From positions 22,756,001-22,816,000 of the forward strand of contig OU612065.1 in NCBI GenBank assembly GCA_914767715.1: a stretch of DNA of 60,000 nt. The letters run 5' to 3'. The notes under the pieces were generated by a model that made no database searches, was not told the origin of the DNA, and saw only the letters and a program-made list of their open reading frames with translations. Position 1 is the first letter of the stretch; each line of letters starts with the position of its first letter. The translations under genes and the position numbers were made by a program. Source of the stretch: Membranipora membranacea (taxonomy: Eukaryota > Bryozoa > Gymnolaemata > Cheilostomatida > Membraniporidae). Positions 50,041 to 60,000 of the stretch are shown here, one piece after another.

Positions 50041-50123
50041 GCTTATCTCGAATCTGCAAACCGTTTGGCTCTGTGGCTTTTCATTCTCCGTCAGCGCCCG
50101 TTTTAATTAGGGTCACTTTTGCT

Positions 50124-50132
50124 AAAAAAAAA
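50124..50132. other. A9 tract with length polymorphism
   Basis: The poly-A run after TTTTGCT is A9 in the majority but varies: A7-A8 (for example near 2632, 4972, 18694), A10 (near 44098, 46774, 48114, 57826) and A13 (near 9651 and 18021). Some copies have TTTTGCTTA instead (near 26054, 35409, 57155, 58497). Equal unusual lengths in paired blocks show that whole blocks were copied. Confidence 0.85.
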
Positions 50133-50158
50133 CATGCCATACGCCACCGTTCAAAAAT

Positions 50159-50245
50159 AAAAACTCTGTCGAATCTTTATCAAACTCCGACCAGTTCAAG
50201 CTCTTATCGGCCTTACTCTAAATCCAGAATATTGGAATCATCGGG
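50159..50245. other. Subfamily-diagnostic segment of the monomer
   Basis: Linked alternative bases separate subfamilies. In reference coordinates: position 50159 A (AATAAA) or G (AATGAAA); 50176 T (CTTTATC) or A (CATTATC); 50216 C (CTTACTC) or T (CTTATTC); 50245 G (TCGGGTT) or T (TCGGTTT). The monomer 50297-50631 carries all four alternative bases. A third type, confined to zone I, has G at 50182 (TATCGAACT), often with C at 50165 (AACCCTG). Confidence 0.85.
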
Positions 50246-50251
50246 TTAATA

Positions 50252-50286
50252 GGGGGGTAATTAAGCTGACTTTAAATTTGCAAAAT
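50252..50286. other. G6 run plus AAATTTGCAAAAT element
   Basis: AGGGGGGTAATTAAG is followed by TTTAAA and AAATTTGCAAAAT (50274-50286). The element is nearly invariant across the window. The G run expands to G8 at 22503-22510 and is interrupted in a few copies (AAGGGGG near 10451 and 18822; AGCGGGG near 29865 and 39220). A G run followed by AAATTTGCAAAAT is also, from memory, a feature of the Drosophila 1.688 satellite, but the spacing differs. Confidence 0.6.
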
Positions 50287-50966
50287 TATACCAAGGGTGG
50301 GTATCACGCTTTTTTTTCGCTCGGATCAAAAAATAGATTTGCTTCTAACTCACCTCATGAGGAGGAGCAACTCCTGCTTATCTCGAATCTGCAAACCGTT
50401 TGGCTCTGTGGCTTTTCATTCTCCGTCAGCGCCCGTTTTAATTAGGGTCACTTTTGCTAAAAAAAAACATGCCATACGCCACCGTTCAAAAATGAAAACT
50501 CTGTCGAATCATTATCAAACTCCGACCAGTTCAAGCTCTTATCGGCCTTATTCTAAATCCAGAATATTGGAGTCATCGGTTTAATAGGGGGGTAATTAAG
50601 CTGACTTTAAATTTGCAAAATTATACCAAGGGTGGGTATCACGCTTTTTTTTCGCTCGGATCAAAAAATAGATTTGCTTCTAACTCACCTCATGAGGAGG
50701 AGCAACTCCTGCTTATCTCGAATCTGCAAACCGTTTGGCTCTGTGGCTTTTCATTCTCCGTCAGCGCCCGTTTTAATTAGGCTCACTTTTGCTAAAAAAA
50801 AACATGCCATACGCCACCGTTCAAAAATAAAAACTCTGTCGAATCTTTATCAAACTCCGACCAGTTCAAGCTCTTATCGGCCTTACTCTAAATCCAGAAT
50901 ATTGGAATCATCGGGTTAATAGGGGGGTAATTAAGCTGACTTTAAATTTGCAAAATTATACCAAGG

Positions 50967-53310
50967 GTGGGTATCACGCTTTTTTTTCTCTCGGATCAAA
51001 AAATAGATTTGCTTCTAACTCACCTCATGAGGAGGAGCAACTCCTGCTTATCTCGAATCTGCAAACCGTTTGGCTCTGTGGCTTTTCATTCTCCGTCAGC
51101 GCCCGGTTTAATTAGGGTCACTTTTGCTAAAAAAAAACATGCCATACGCCACCGTTCAAAAATAAAAACTCTGTCGAATCTTTATCAAACTCCGACCAGT
51201 TCAAGCTCTTATCGGCCTTACTCTAAATCCAGAATATTGGAATCATCGGGTTAATAGGGGGGTAATTAAGCTGACTTTAAATTTGCAAAATTATACCTAG
51301 GGTGGGTATCACGCTTTTTTTTCGCTCGGATCAAAAAATAGATTTGCTTCTAACTCACCTCATGAGGAGGAGCAACTCCTGCTTATCTCGAATCTGCAAA
51401 CCGTTTGGCTCTGTGGCTTTTCATTCTCCGTCAGCGCCCGTTTCAATTAGGGTCACTTTTGCTAAAAAAAAACATGCCATACGCCACCGTTCAAAAATAA
51501 AAACTCTGTCGAATCTTTATCAAACTCCGACCAGTTCAAGCTCTTATCGGCCTTATTCTAAATCCAGAATATTGGAATCATCGGGTTAATAGGGGGGTAA
51601 TTAAGCTGACTTTAAATTTGCAAAATTATACCAAGGGTGGGTATCACGCTTTTTTTTCGCTCGGATCAAAAAATAGATTTGCTTCTAACTCACCTCATGA
51701 GGAGGAGCAACTCCTGCTTATCTCGAATCTGCAAACCGTTTGGCTCTGTGGCTTTTCATTCTCCGTCAGCGCCCGTTTTAATTAGGGTCACTTTTGCTAA
51801 AAAAAAACATGCCATACGCCACCGTTCAAAAATAAAAACTCTGTCGAATCTTTATCAAACTCCGACCAGTTCAAGCTCTTATCGGCCTTACTCTAAATCC
51901 AGAATATTGGAATCATCGGGTTAATAGGGGGGTAATTAAGCTGACTTTAAATTTGCAAAATTATACCAAGGGTGGGTATCACGCTTTTTTTTCGCTCGGA
52001 TCAAAAAATAGATTTGCTTCTAACTCACCTCATGAGGAGGAGCAACTCCTGCTTATCTCGAATCTGCAAACCGTTTGGCTCTGTGGCTTTTCATTCTCCG
52101 TCAGCGCCCGTTTTAATTAGGGTCACTTTTGCTAAAAAAAAACATGCCATACGCCACCGTTCAAAAATAAAAACTCTGTCGAATCTTTATCAAACTCCGA
52201 CCAGTTCAAGCTCTTATCGGCCTTACTCTAAATCCAGAATATTGGAATCATCGGGTTAATAGGGGGGTAATTAAGCTGACTTTAAATTTGCAAAATTATA
52301 CCAAGGGTGGGTATCACGCTTTTTTTTCGCTCGGATAAAAAAATAGATTTGCTTCTAACTCACCTCATGAGGAGGAGCAACTCCTGCTCATCTCGAATCT
52401 GCAAACCGTTTGGCTCTGTGGCTTTTCATTCTCCGTCAGCGCCCGTTTTAATTAGGGTCACTTTTGCTAAAAAAAAACATGCCATACGCCACCGTTCAAA
52501 AATAAAAACTCTGTCGAATCTTTATCAAACTCCGACCAGTTCAAGCTCTTATCGGCCTTACTCTAAATCCAGAATATTGGAATCATCGGGTTAATAGGGG
52601 GGTAATTAAGCTGACTTTAAATTTGCAAAATTATACCAAGGGTGGGTATCACGCTTTTTTTTCGCTCGGATCAAAAAATAGATTTGCTTCTAACTCACCT
52701 CATGAGGAGGAGCAACTCCTGCTTATCTCGAATCTGCAAACCGTTTGGCTCTGTGGCTTTTCATTCTCCGTCAGCGCCCGTTTTAATTAGGGTCACTTTT
52801 GCTAAAAAAAAACATGCTATACGCCACCGTTCAAAAATAAAAACTCTGTCGAATCTTTATCAAACTCCGACCAGTTCAAGCTCTTATCGGCCTTACTCTA
52901 AATCCAGAATATTGGAATCATCGGGTTAATAGGGGGGTACTTAAGCTGACTTTAAATTTGCAAAATTATACCAAGGGTGGGTATCACGCTTTTTTTTCGC
53001 TCGGATCAAAAAATAGATTTGCTTCTAACTCACCTCATGAGGAGGAGCAACTCCTGCTTATCTCGAATCTGCAAACCGTTTGGCTCTGTGGCTTTTCATT
53101 CTTCGTCAGCGCCCGTTTTAATTAGGGTCACTTTTGCTAAAAAAAGCATGCCATACGCCACCGTTCAAAAATGAAAACTCTGTCGAATCATTATCAAACT
53201 CCGACCAGTTCAAGCTCTTATCGGCCTTATTCTAAATCGTGAATATTGGAATCATCGGTTTAATAGGGGGGTAATTAAGCTGACTTTAAATTTGCAAAAT
53301 TATACCAAGG
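50967..53310 (+). repeat. Zone III 7-monomer higher-order unit, copy 2
   Basis: CGCCCGGTTT (50967) and CCTAGG/CGTTTCAATT (51302) repeat the order seen at 48957 and 49292. The monomer at 52307 (GATAAAA, GCTCATCTCG) has its partner at 54651, 2,344 bp away. The monomer at 52977 has a CTTCGTC substitution, AAAAAGCATG and a CGTGAATATT variant near 53239. Confidence 0.7.
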
Positions 53311-55654
53311 GTGGGTATCACGCTTTTTTTTCGCTCGGATCAAAAAATAGTTTTGCTTCTAACTCACCTCATGAGGAGGAGCAACTCCTGCTTATCTCAA
53401 ATCTGCAAACCGTTTGGCTCTGTGGCTTTTCATTCTCCGTCAGCGCCCGTTTTAATAAGGGTCACTTTTGCTAAAAAAAAACATGCCATACGCCACCGTT
53501 CAAAAATAAAAACTCTGTCGAATCTTTATCAAACTCCGACCAGTTCAAGCTCTTATCGGCCTTACTCTAAATCCAGAATATTGGAATCATCGGGTTAATA
53601 GGGGGGTAATTAAGCTGACTTTAAATTTGCAAAATTATACCTAGGGTGGGTATCACGCTTTTTTTTCGCTCGGATCAAAAAATAGATTTTCTTCTAACTC
53701 ACCTCATGAGGAGGAGCAACTCCTGCTTATCTCGAATCTGCAAACCGTTTGGCTCTGTGGCTTTTCATTCTCCGTCAGCGCCCGTTTCAATTAGGGTCAC
53801 TTTTGCTAAAAAAAAACATGCCATACGCCACCGTTCAAAAATAAAAACTCTGTCGAATCTTTATCAAACTCCGACCAGTTCAAGCTCTTATCGGCCTTAT
53901 TCTAAATCCAGAATATTGGAATCATCGGGTTAATAGGGGGGTAATTAAGCTGACTTTAAATTTGCAAAATTATACCAAGGGTGGGTATCACGCTTTTTTT
54001 TCGCTCGGATCAAAAAATAGATTTGCTTCTAACTCACCTCATGAGGAGGAGCAACTCCTGCTTATCTCGAATCTGCAAACCGTTTGGCTCTGTGGCTTTT
54101 CATTCTCCGTCAGCGCCCGTTTTAATTAGGGTCACTTTTGCTAAAAAAAAACATGCCATACGCCACCGTTCAAAAATAAAAACTCTGTCGAATCTTTATC
54201 AAACTCCGACCAGTTCAAGCTCTTATCGGCCTTACTCTAAATCCAGAATATTGGAATCATCGGGTTAATAGGGGGGTAATTAAGCTGACTTTAAATTTGC
54301 AAAATTATACCAAGGGTGGGTATCACGCTTTTTTTTCGCTCGGATCAAAAAATAGATTTGCTTCTAACTCACCTCATGAGGAGGAGCAACTCCTGCTTAT
54401 CTCGAATCTGCAAACCGTTTGGCTCTGTGGCTTTTCATTCTCCGTCAGCGCCCGTTTTGATTAGGGTCACTTTTGCTAAAAAAAAACATGCCATACGCCA
54501 CCGTTCAAAAATAAAAACTCTGTCGAATCTTTATCAAACTCCGACCAGTTCAAGCTCCTATCGGCCTTACTCTAAATCCAGAATATTGGAATCATCGGGT
54601 TAATAGGGGGGTAATTAAGCTGACTTTAAATTTGCAAAATTATACCAAGGGTGGGTATCACGCTTTTTGTTCGCTCGGATAAAAAAATAGATTTGCTTCT
54701 AACTCACCTCATGAGGAGGAGCAACGCCTGCTCATCTCGAATCTGCAAACCGTTTGGCTCTGTGGCTTTTCATTCTCCGTCAGCGCCCGTTTTAATTAGG
54801 GTCACTTTTGCTAAAAAAAACATGCCATGCGCCACCGTTCAAAAATAAAAACTCTGTCGAATCTTTATCAAACTCCGACCAGTTCAAGCTCTTATCGGCC
54901 TTACTCTAAATCCAGAATATTGGAATCATCGGGTTAATAGGGGGGTAATTAAGCTGACTTTAAATTTGCAAAATTATACCAAGGGTGGGTATCACGCTTT
55001 TTTTTCGCTCGGATCAAAAAATAGATTTGCTTCTAACTCACCTCATGAGGAGGAGCAACTCCTGCTTATCTCGAATCTGCAAACCGTTTGGCTCTGTGGC
55101 TTTTCATTCTCCGTCAGCGCCCGTTTTAATTAGGGTCACTTTTGCTAAAAAAAAACATGCCATACGCCACCGTTCAAAAATAAAAACTCTGTCGAATCTT
55201 TATCAAACTCCGACCAGTTCAAGCTCTTATCGGCCTTATTCTAAATCCAGAATATTGGAATCATCGGTTTAATAGGGGGGAAATTAAGCTGACTTTAAAT
55301 TTGCAAAATTATACCAAGGGTGGGTATCACGCTTTTTTTTCGCTCGGATCAAAAAATAGATTTGCTTCTAACTCACCTCATGAGGAGGAGCAACTCCTGC
55401 TTATCTCGAATCTGCAAATCGTTTGGCTCTGTGGCTTTTCATTCTCCGTCAGCGCCCGTTTTAATTAGGGTCACTTTTGCTAAAAAAAAACATGCCATAC
55501 GCCACCGTTCAAAAATAAAAACTCTGTCGAATCTTTATCAAACTCCGACCAGTTCAAGCTCTTATCGGCCTTACTCTAAATCCAGAATATTGGAATCATC
55601 GGGTTAATAGGGGGGTAATTAAGCTGACTTTAAATTTGCAAAATTATACCTAGG
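53311..55654 (+). repeat. Zone III 7-monomer higher-order unit, copy 3
   Basis: CCTAGG/CGTTTCAATT at 53646 and GATAAAA/GCTCATCTCG at 54651 match 51302 and 52307 at an offset of 2,344 bp. The first monomer carries ATAGTTTTGC, CTCAAATC and TTAATAAGG. Monomer 54651 adds TTTTGTTCGC, GCAACGCC and CATGCGCC, so it is more diverged than its partner. Confidence 0.7.
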
Positions 55655-58600
55655 GTGGGTATCACGCTTTTTTTTCGCTCGGATCAAAAAATAGATTTGC
55701 TTCTAACTCACCTCATGAGGAGGAGCAACTCCTGCTTATCTCGAATCTGCAAACCGTTTGGCTCTGTGGCTTTTCATTCTCCGTCAGCTTCCGTTTTAAT
55801 TAGGGTCACTTTTGCTAAAAAAAAACATGCCATACGCCACCGTTCAAAAATAAAAACTCTGTCGAATCTTTATCAAACTCCGACCAGTTCAAGCTCTTAT
55901 CGGCCTTATTCTAAATCCAGAATATTGGAATCATCGGTTTAATAGGGGGGTAATTAAGCTGACTTTAAATTTGCAAAATTATACCAAGGGTGGGTATCAC
56001 GCTTTTTTTTCGCTCGCATCAAAAAATAGATTTGCTTCTAACTCACCTCATGAGGAGGAGCAACTCCTGCTTATCTCGAATCTGCAAACCGTTTGGCTCT
56101 GTGGCTTTTCATTCTCCGTCAGCGCCCGTTTTAATTAGGGTCACTTTTGCTAAAAAAAACCATGCCATACGCCACCGTTCAAAAATAAAAACTCTGTCGA
56201 ATCTTTATCAAACTCCGACCAGTTCAAGCTCTAATCGGCCTTATTCTAAATCCAGAATATTGGAATCATCGGTTTAATAGGGGGGTAATTAAGCTGACTT
56301 TAAATTTGCAAAATTATACCAAGGGTGGGTATCACGCTTTTTATTCGCTCGGATCAAAAAATAGATTTGCTTCTAACTCACCTCATGAGGAGGAGCAACT
56401 CCTGCTTATCTCGAATCTGCAAACCGTTTGGCTCTGTGGCTTTTCATTCTCCGTCAGCGCCCGTTTTAATTAGGGTCACTTTTGTTAAAAAAAACATGCC
56501 ATACGCCACCGTTCAAAAATGAAAACTCTGTCGAATCATTATCAAACTCCGACCAGTTCAAGCTCTTATCGGCCTTATTCTAAATCCAGAATATTGGAAT
56601 CATCGGTTTAATAGGGGGGTAATTAAGCTGACTTTAAATTTGCAAAATTATACCAAGGGTGGGTATCACGCTTTTTTTTCGCTCGCATCAAAAAATAGAT
56701 TTGCTTCTAACTCACCTCATGAGGAGGAGCAACTCCTGCTTATCTCGAATCTGCAAACCGTTTGGCTCTGTGGCTTTTCATTCTCCGTCAGCGCCCGTTT
56801 TAATTAGGGTCACTTTTGCTAAAAAAAAACATGCAATACGCCACCGTTCAAAAATAAAAACTCTGTCGAATCTTTATCAAACTCCGACCAGTTCAAGCTC
56901 TTATCGGCCTTACTCTAAATCCAGAATATTGGAATCATCGGTTAAATAGGGGGGTAATTAAGCTGACTTTAAATTTGCAAAATTATACCAAGGGTGGGTA
57001 TCACGCTTTTTTTTCGCTCGGATCAAAAAATAGTTTTGCTTCTAACTCACCTCATGAGGAGGAGCAACTCCTGCTTATCTCGAATCTGCAAACCGTTTGG
57101 CTCTGTGGCTTTTCATTCTCCGTCAGCGCCCGTTTTAATTAGGGTCACTTTTGCTTAAAAAAAACATGCCATACGCCACCGTTCAAAAATAAAAACTCTG
57201 TCGAATCTTTATCAAACTCCGACCAGTTCAAGCTCTTATCGGCCTTACTCTAAATCCAGAATATTGGAATCATCGGGTTAATAGGGGGGTAATTAAGCTG
57301 ACTTTAAATTTGCAAAATTATACCAAGGGTGGGTATCACGCTTTTTTTTCGCTCGGATCAAAAAATAGATTTGCTTCTAACTCACCTCATGAGGAGGAGC
57401 AACTCCTGCTTATCTCGAATCTGCAAACCGTTTGGCTCTGTGGCTTTTCATTCTCCGTCAGCGCCCGTTTTAATTAGGGTCACTTTTGCTTAAAAAAAAC
57501 ATGCCATACGCCACCGTTCAAAAATAAAAACTCTGTCGAATCTTTATCAAACTCCGACCAGTTCAAGCTCTTATCGGCCTTACTCTAAATCCAGAATATT
57601 GGAATCATCGGGTTAATAGGGGGGTAATTAAGCTGACTTTAAATTTGCAAAATTATACCAAGGGTGGGTATCACGCTTTTTTTTCGCTCGGATCAAAAAA
57701 TAGATTTGCTTCTAACTCACCTCATGAGGAGGAGCAACTCCTGCTTATCTCGAATCTGCAAACCGTTTGGCTCTGTGGCTTTTTATTCTCCGTCAGCGCC
57801 CGTTTTAATTAGGGTCACTTTTGCTAAAAAAAAAACATGCCATACGCCACCGTTCAAAAATAAAAACTCTGTCGAATCTTTATCAAACTCCGACCAGTTC
57901 AAGCTCTTATCGGCCTTACTCTAAATCCAGAATATTGGAATCATCGGGTTAATAGGGGGGTAATTAAGCTGACTTTAAATTTGCAAAATTATACCAAGGG
58001 TGGGTATCACGCTTTTTTTTCTCTCGGATCAAAAAATAGATTTGCTTCTAACTCACCTCATGAGGAGGAGCAACTCCTGCTTATCTCGAATCTGCAAACC
58101 GTTTGGCTCTGTGGCTTTTCATTCTCCGTCAGCGCCCGTTTTAATTAGGGTCACTTTTGCTAAAAAAAAACATGCTATACGCCACCGTTCAAAAATAAAA
58201 ACTCTGTCGAATCTTTATCAAACTCCGACCAGTTCAAGCTCTTATCGGCCTTATTCTAAATCCAGAATATTGGAATCATCGGTTAAATAGGGGGGTAATT
58301 AAGCTGACTTTAAATTTGCAAAATTATACCAAGGGTGGGTATCACGCTTTTTTTTCGCTCGGATCAAAAAATAGTTTTGCTTCTAACTCACCTCATGAGG
58401 AGGAGCAACTCCTGCTTATCTCGAATCTGCAAACCGTTTGGCTCTGTGGCTTTTCATTCTCCGTCAGCGCCCGTTTTAATTAGGGTCACTTTTGCTTAAA
58501 AAAAACATGCCATACGCCACCGTTCAAAAATAAAAACTCTGTCGAATCTTTATCAAACTCCGACCAGTTCAAGCTCTTATCGGCCTTACTCTAAATCCAG

Positions 58601-60000
58601 AATATTGGAATCATCGGGTTAATAGGGGGGTAATTAAGCTGACTTTAAATTTGCAAAATTATACCAAGGGTGGGTATCACGCTTTTTTTTCGCTCGGATC
58701 AAAAAATAGATTTGCTTCTAACTCACCTCATGAGGAGGAGCAACTCCTGCTTATCTCGAATCTGCAAACCGTTTGGCTCTGTGGCTTTTCATTCTCCGTC
58801 AGCGCCCGTTTTAATTAGGGTCACTTTTGCTTAAAAAAAACATGCCATACGCCACCGTTCAAAAATAAAAACTCTGTCGAATCTTTATCAAACTCCGACC
58901 AGTTCAAGCTCTTATCGGCCTTACTCTAAATCCAGAATATTGGAATCATCGGTTAAATAGGGGGGTAATTAAGCTGACTTTAAATTTGCAAAATTATACC
59001 AAGGGTGGGTATCACGCTTTTTTTTCGCTCGGATCAAAAAATAGTTTTGCTTCTAACTCACCTCATGAGGAGGAGCAACTCCTGCTTATCTCGAATCTGC
59101 AAACCGTTTGGCTCTGTGGCTTTTCATTCTCCGTCAGCGCCCGTTTTAATTAGGGTCACTTTTGCTTAAAAAAACATGCCATACGCCACCGTTCAAAAAT
59201 AAAAACTCTGTCGAATCTTTATCAAACTCCGACCAGTTCAAGCTCTTATCGGCCTTACTCTAAATCCAGAATATTGGAATCATCGGGTTAATAGGGGGGT
59301 AATTAAGCTGACTTTAAATTTGCAAAATTATACCAAGGGTGGGTATCACGCTTTTTTTTCGCTCGGATCAAAAAATAGATTTGCTTCTAACTCACCTCAT
59401 GAGGAGGAGCAACTCCTGCTTATCTCGAATCTGCAAACCGTTTGGCTCTGTGGCTTTTCATTCTCCGTCAGCGCCCGTTTTAATTAGGGTCACTTTTGCT
59501 TAAAAAAAACATGCCATACGCCACCGTTCAAAAATAAAAACTCTGTCGAATCTTTATCAAACTCCGACCAGTTCAAGCTCTTATCGGCCTTACTCTAAAT
59601 CCAGAATATTGGAATCATCGGGTTAATAGGGGGGTAATTAAGCTGACTTTAAATTTGCAAAATTATACCAAGGGTGGGTATCACGCTTTTTTTTCGCTCG
59701 GATCAAAAAATAGATTTGCTTCTAACTCACCTCATGAGGAGGAGCAACTCCTGCTTATCTCGAATCTGCAAACCGTTTGGCTCTGTGGCTTTTCATTCTC
59801 CGTCAGCGCCCGTTTTAATTAGGGTCACTTTTGCTAAAAAAAAACATGCCATACGCCACCGTTCAAAAATAAAAACTCTGTCGAATCTTTATCAAACTCC
59901 GACCAGTTCAAGCTCTTATCGGCCTTATTCTAAATCCAGAATATTGGAATCATCGGTTAAATAGGGGGGTAATTAAGCTGACTTTAAATTTGCAAAATTA
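55655..60000 (+). repeat. Zone III terminal segment with 2- and 4-monomer periodicity
   Basis: GCTCGCATC occurs at 55990 and 56659 (two monomers apart). ATAGTTTTGC with TTTTGCTTAAA occurs near 56993, 58335 and 59007. TCGGTTAAATAG occurs near 56940, 58281, 58952 and 59955. CTCTCGG occurs near 58021. These give offsets of about 670, 1,003 and 1,340 bp. The final monomer from 59674 is cut by the window end, so the array continues to the right. Confidence 0.75.

Larger units (their letters stand above)
49962..50296 (+). repeat. Reference consensus-like monomer (335 bp)
   Basis: This monomer is close to the majority sequence and is used here as a coordinate reference; phase 1 is the G of GTGGGTATCACGC. 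In order it holds a T8 tract, an A6 tract, a 10-bp palindrome with an adjacent small hairpin, a GC-richer middle (about 50041-50100), an A9 tract, the subfamily-diagnostic segment (50159-50245), an AATATT (SspI) core, a G6 run, and a TTTAAA (DraI) followed by AAATTTGCAAAAT. I counted 136 G+C in a 335-bp period (49921-50255). Because 335 is not a multiple of three, no reading frame can pass through successive monomers. Confidence 0.95.
48957..50966 (+). repeat. Zone III 6-monomer higher-order unit, copy 1 (2,010 bp)
   Basis: It starts with a monomer carrying CGCCCGGTTT, then one carrying CCTAGG and CGTTTCAATT with CTTATTC, then near-consensus monomers, then the fully alternative-subfamily monomer at 50297. 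The first four monomers recur at 50967-52306. Confidence 0.75.
1..60000 (+). repeat. Tandem satellite array, ~335-bp monomer, about 179 copies
   Basis: Landmarks such as GTGGGTATCACGC, CCTCATGAGG, GCAAACCGTTTGGC and GAATATTGGAATCATCGG recur about every 335 bp from the first to the last base, always on the same strand. Most spacings are 333-336 bp; the exceptions are a 329-bp and two 320-bp monomers. Monomers differ from each other by only a few substitutions and by homopolymer length changes. No gap, foreign insertion or inverted unit was seen. This is the organisation of eukaryotic heterochromatic or centromeric satellite DNA. The strand label is arbitrary. The array is cut by both window edges: position 1 lies inside a monomer, and the last monomer, starting at 59674, is incomplete. 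Confidence 0.98.

Noticed and set aside
50105-50116. Telomere-like TTAGGG inside AATTAGGGTCAC
   Set aside because: It occurs once per 335-bp monomer and is never tandem, so it is not telomeric repeat DNA.
50226-50246. CENP-B-box-like motif around GAATATTGGAATCATCGGG
   Set aside because: It shares TTGGAA and CGGG with the box but lacks the essential TTCG and the A three bases before CGGG; key positions do not match.
50252-50257. G-quadruplex potential from the G6 run
   Set aside because: There is only one long G run per monomer and no further runs within normal loop distance.
1-60000. CRISPR array or other bacterial direct-repeat system
   Set aside because: The repeats abut directly with no unique spacers, are ten times too long, and no cas-like gene is present.

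Overview
The whole 60 kb window is one uninterrupted, head-to-tail satellite DNA array. A monomer of about 335 bp (roughly 41% GC, counted on the reference monomer 49962-50296) repeats about 179 times, always in the same orientation. I found no unique sequence, no transposon insertion, no inversion and no RNA gene, and no credible protein gene. The array enters and leaves the window in mid-monomer, so its true length is unknown and exceeds 60 kb. An array of this length and purity points to eukaryotic constitutive heterochromatin (centromeric, pericentromeric or sex-chromosome satellite), not a bacterial or viral locus. Species cannot be read from it. A short arrangement in each monomer (a G6 run followed by AAATTTGCAAAAT, plus several A/T tracts) loosely recalls the Drosophila 1.688 (359-bp) satellite family as I remember it. 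That makes an insect, perhaps a drosophilid, a hypothesis only.

Rare shared variants reveal a layered higher-order structure in three zones. Zone I (1 to about 23,887) holds three related higher-order copies: alpha (122-11,499, expanded by an internal 7-monomer duplication), beta (11,500-19,870, 25 monomers, 8,371 bp) and gamma (19,871-23,887, truncated and lacking one monomer). Zone II (about 23,888-46,825) is dominated by an almost perfect 9,355-bp tandem duplication (24,468-33,822 and 33,823-43,177) in which I noticed only one base difference. An 8-monomer, 2,676-bp tandem duplication (41,474-44,149 and 44,150-46,825) overlaps its right end. Zone III (46,826-60,000) is made of shorter, more consensus-like blocks of 2, 4, 6 and 7 monomers, marked for instance by a CCTAGG variant recurring at about 2,010, 2,344 and 2,009 bp.

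At least three monomer subfamilies can be separated by linked diagnostic bases in the second half of the monomer, and hybrids between them mark exchange junctions. Nothing here works as a gene set. The biology on show is concerted evolution by unequal exchange and conversion, possibly in a centromeric or heterochromatic role. The recurrent roughly 95-codon open frame is a by-product of repetition: it has no ATG start, is broken by homopolymer indels, and cannot run through a 335-bp unit.
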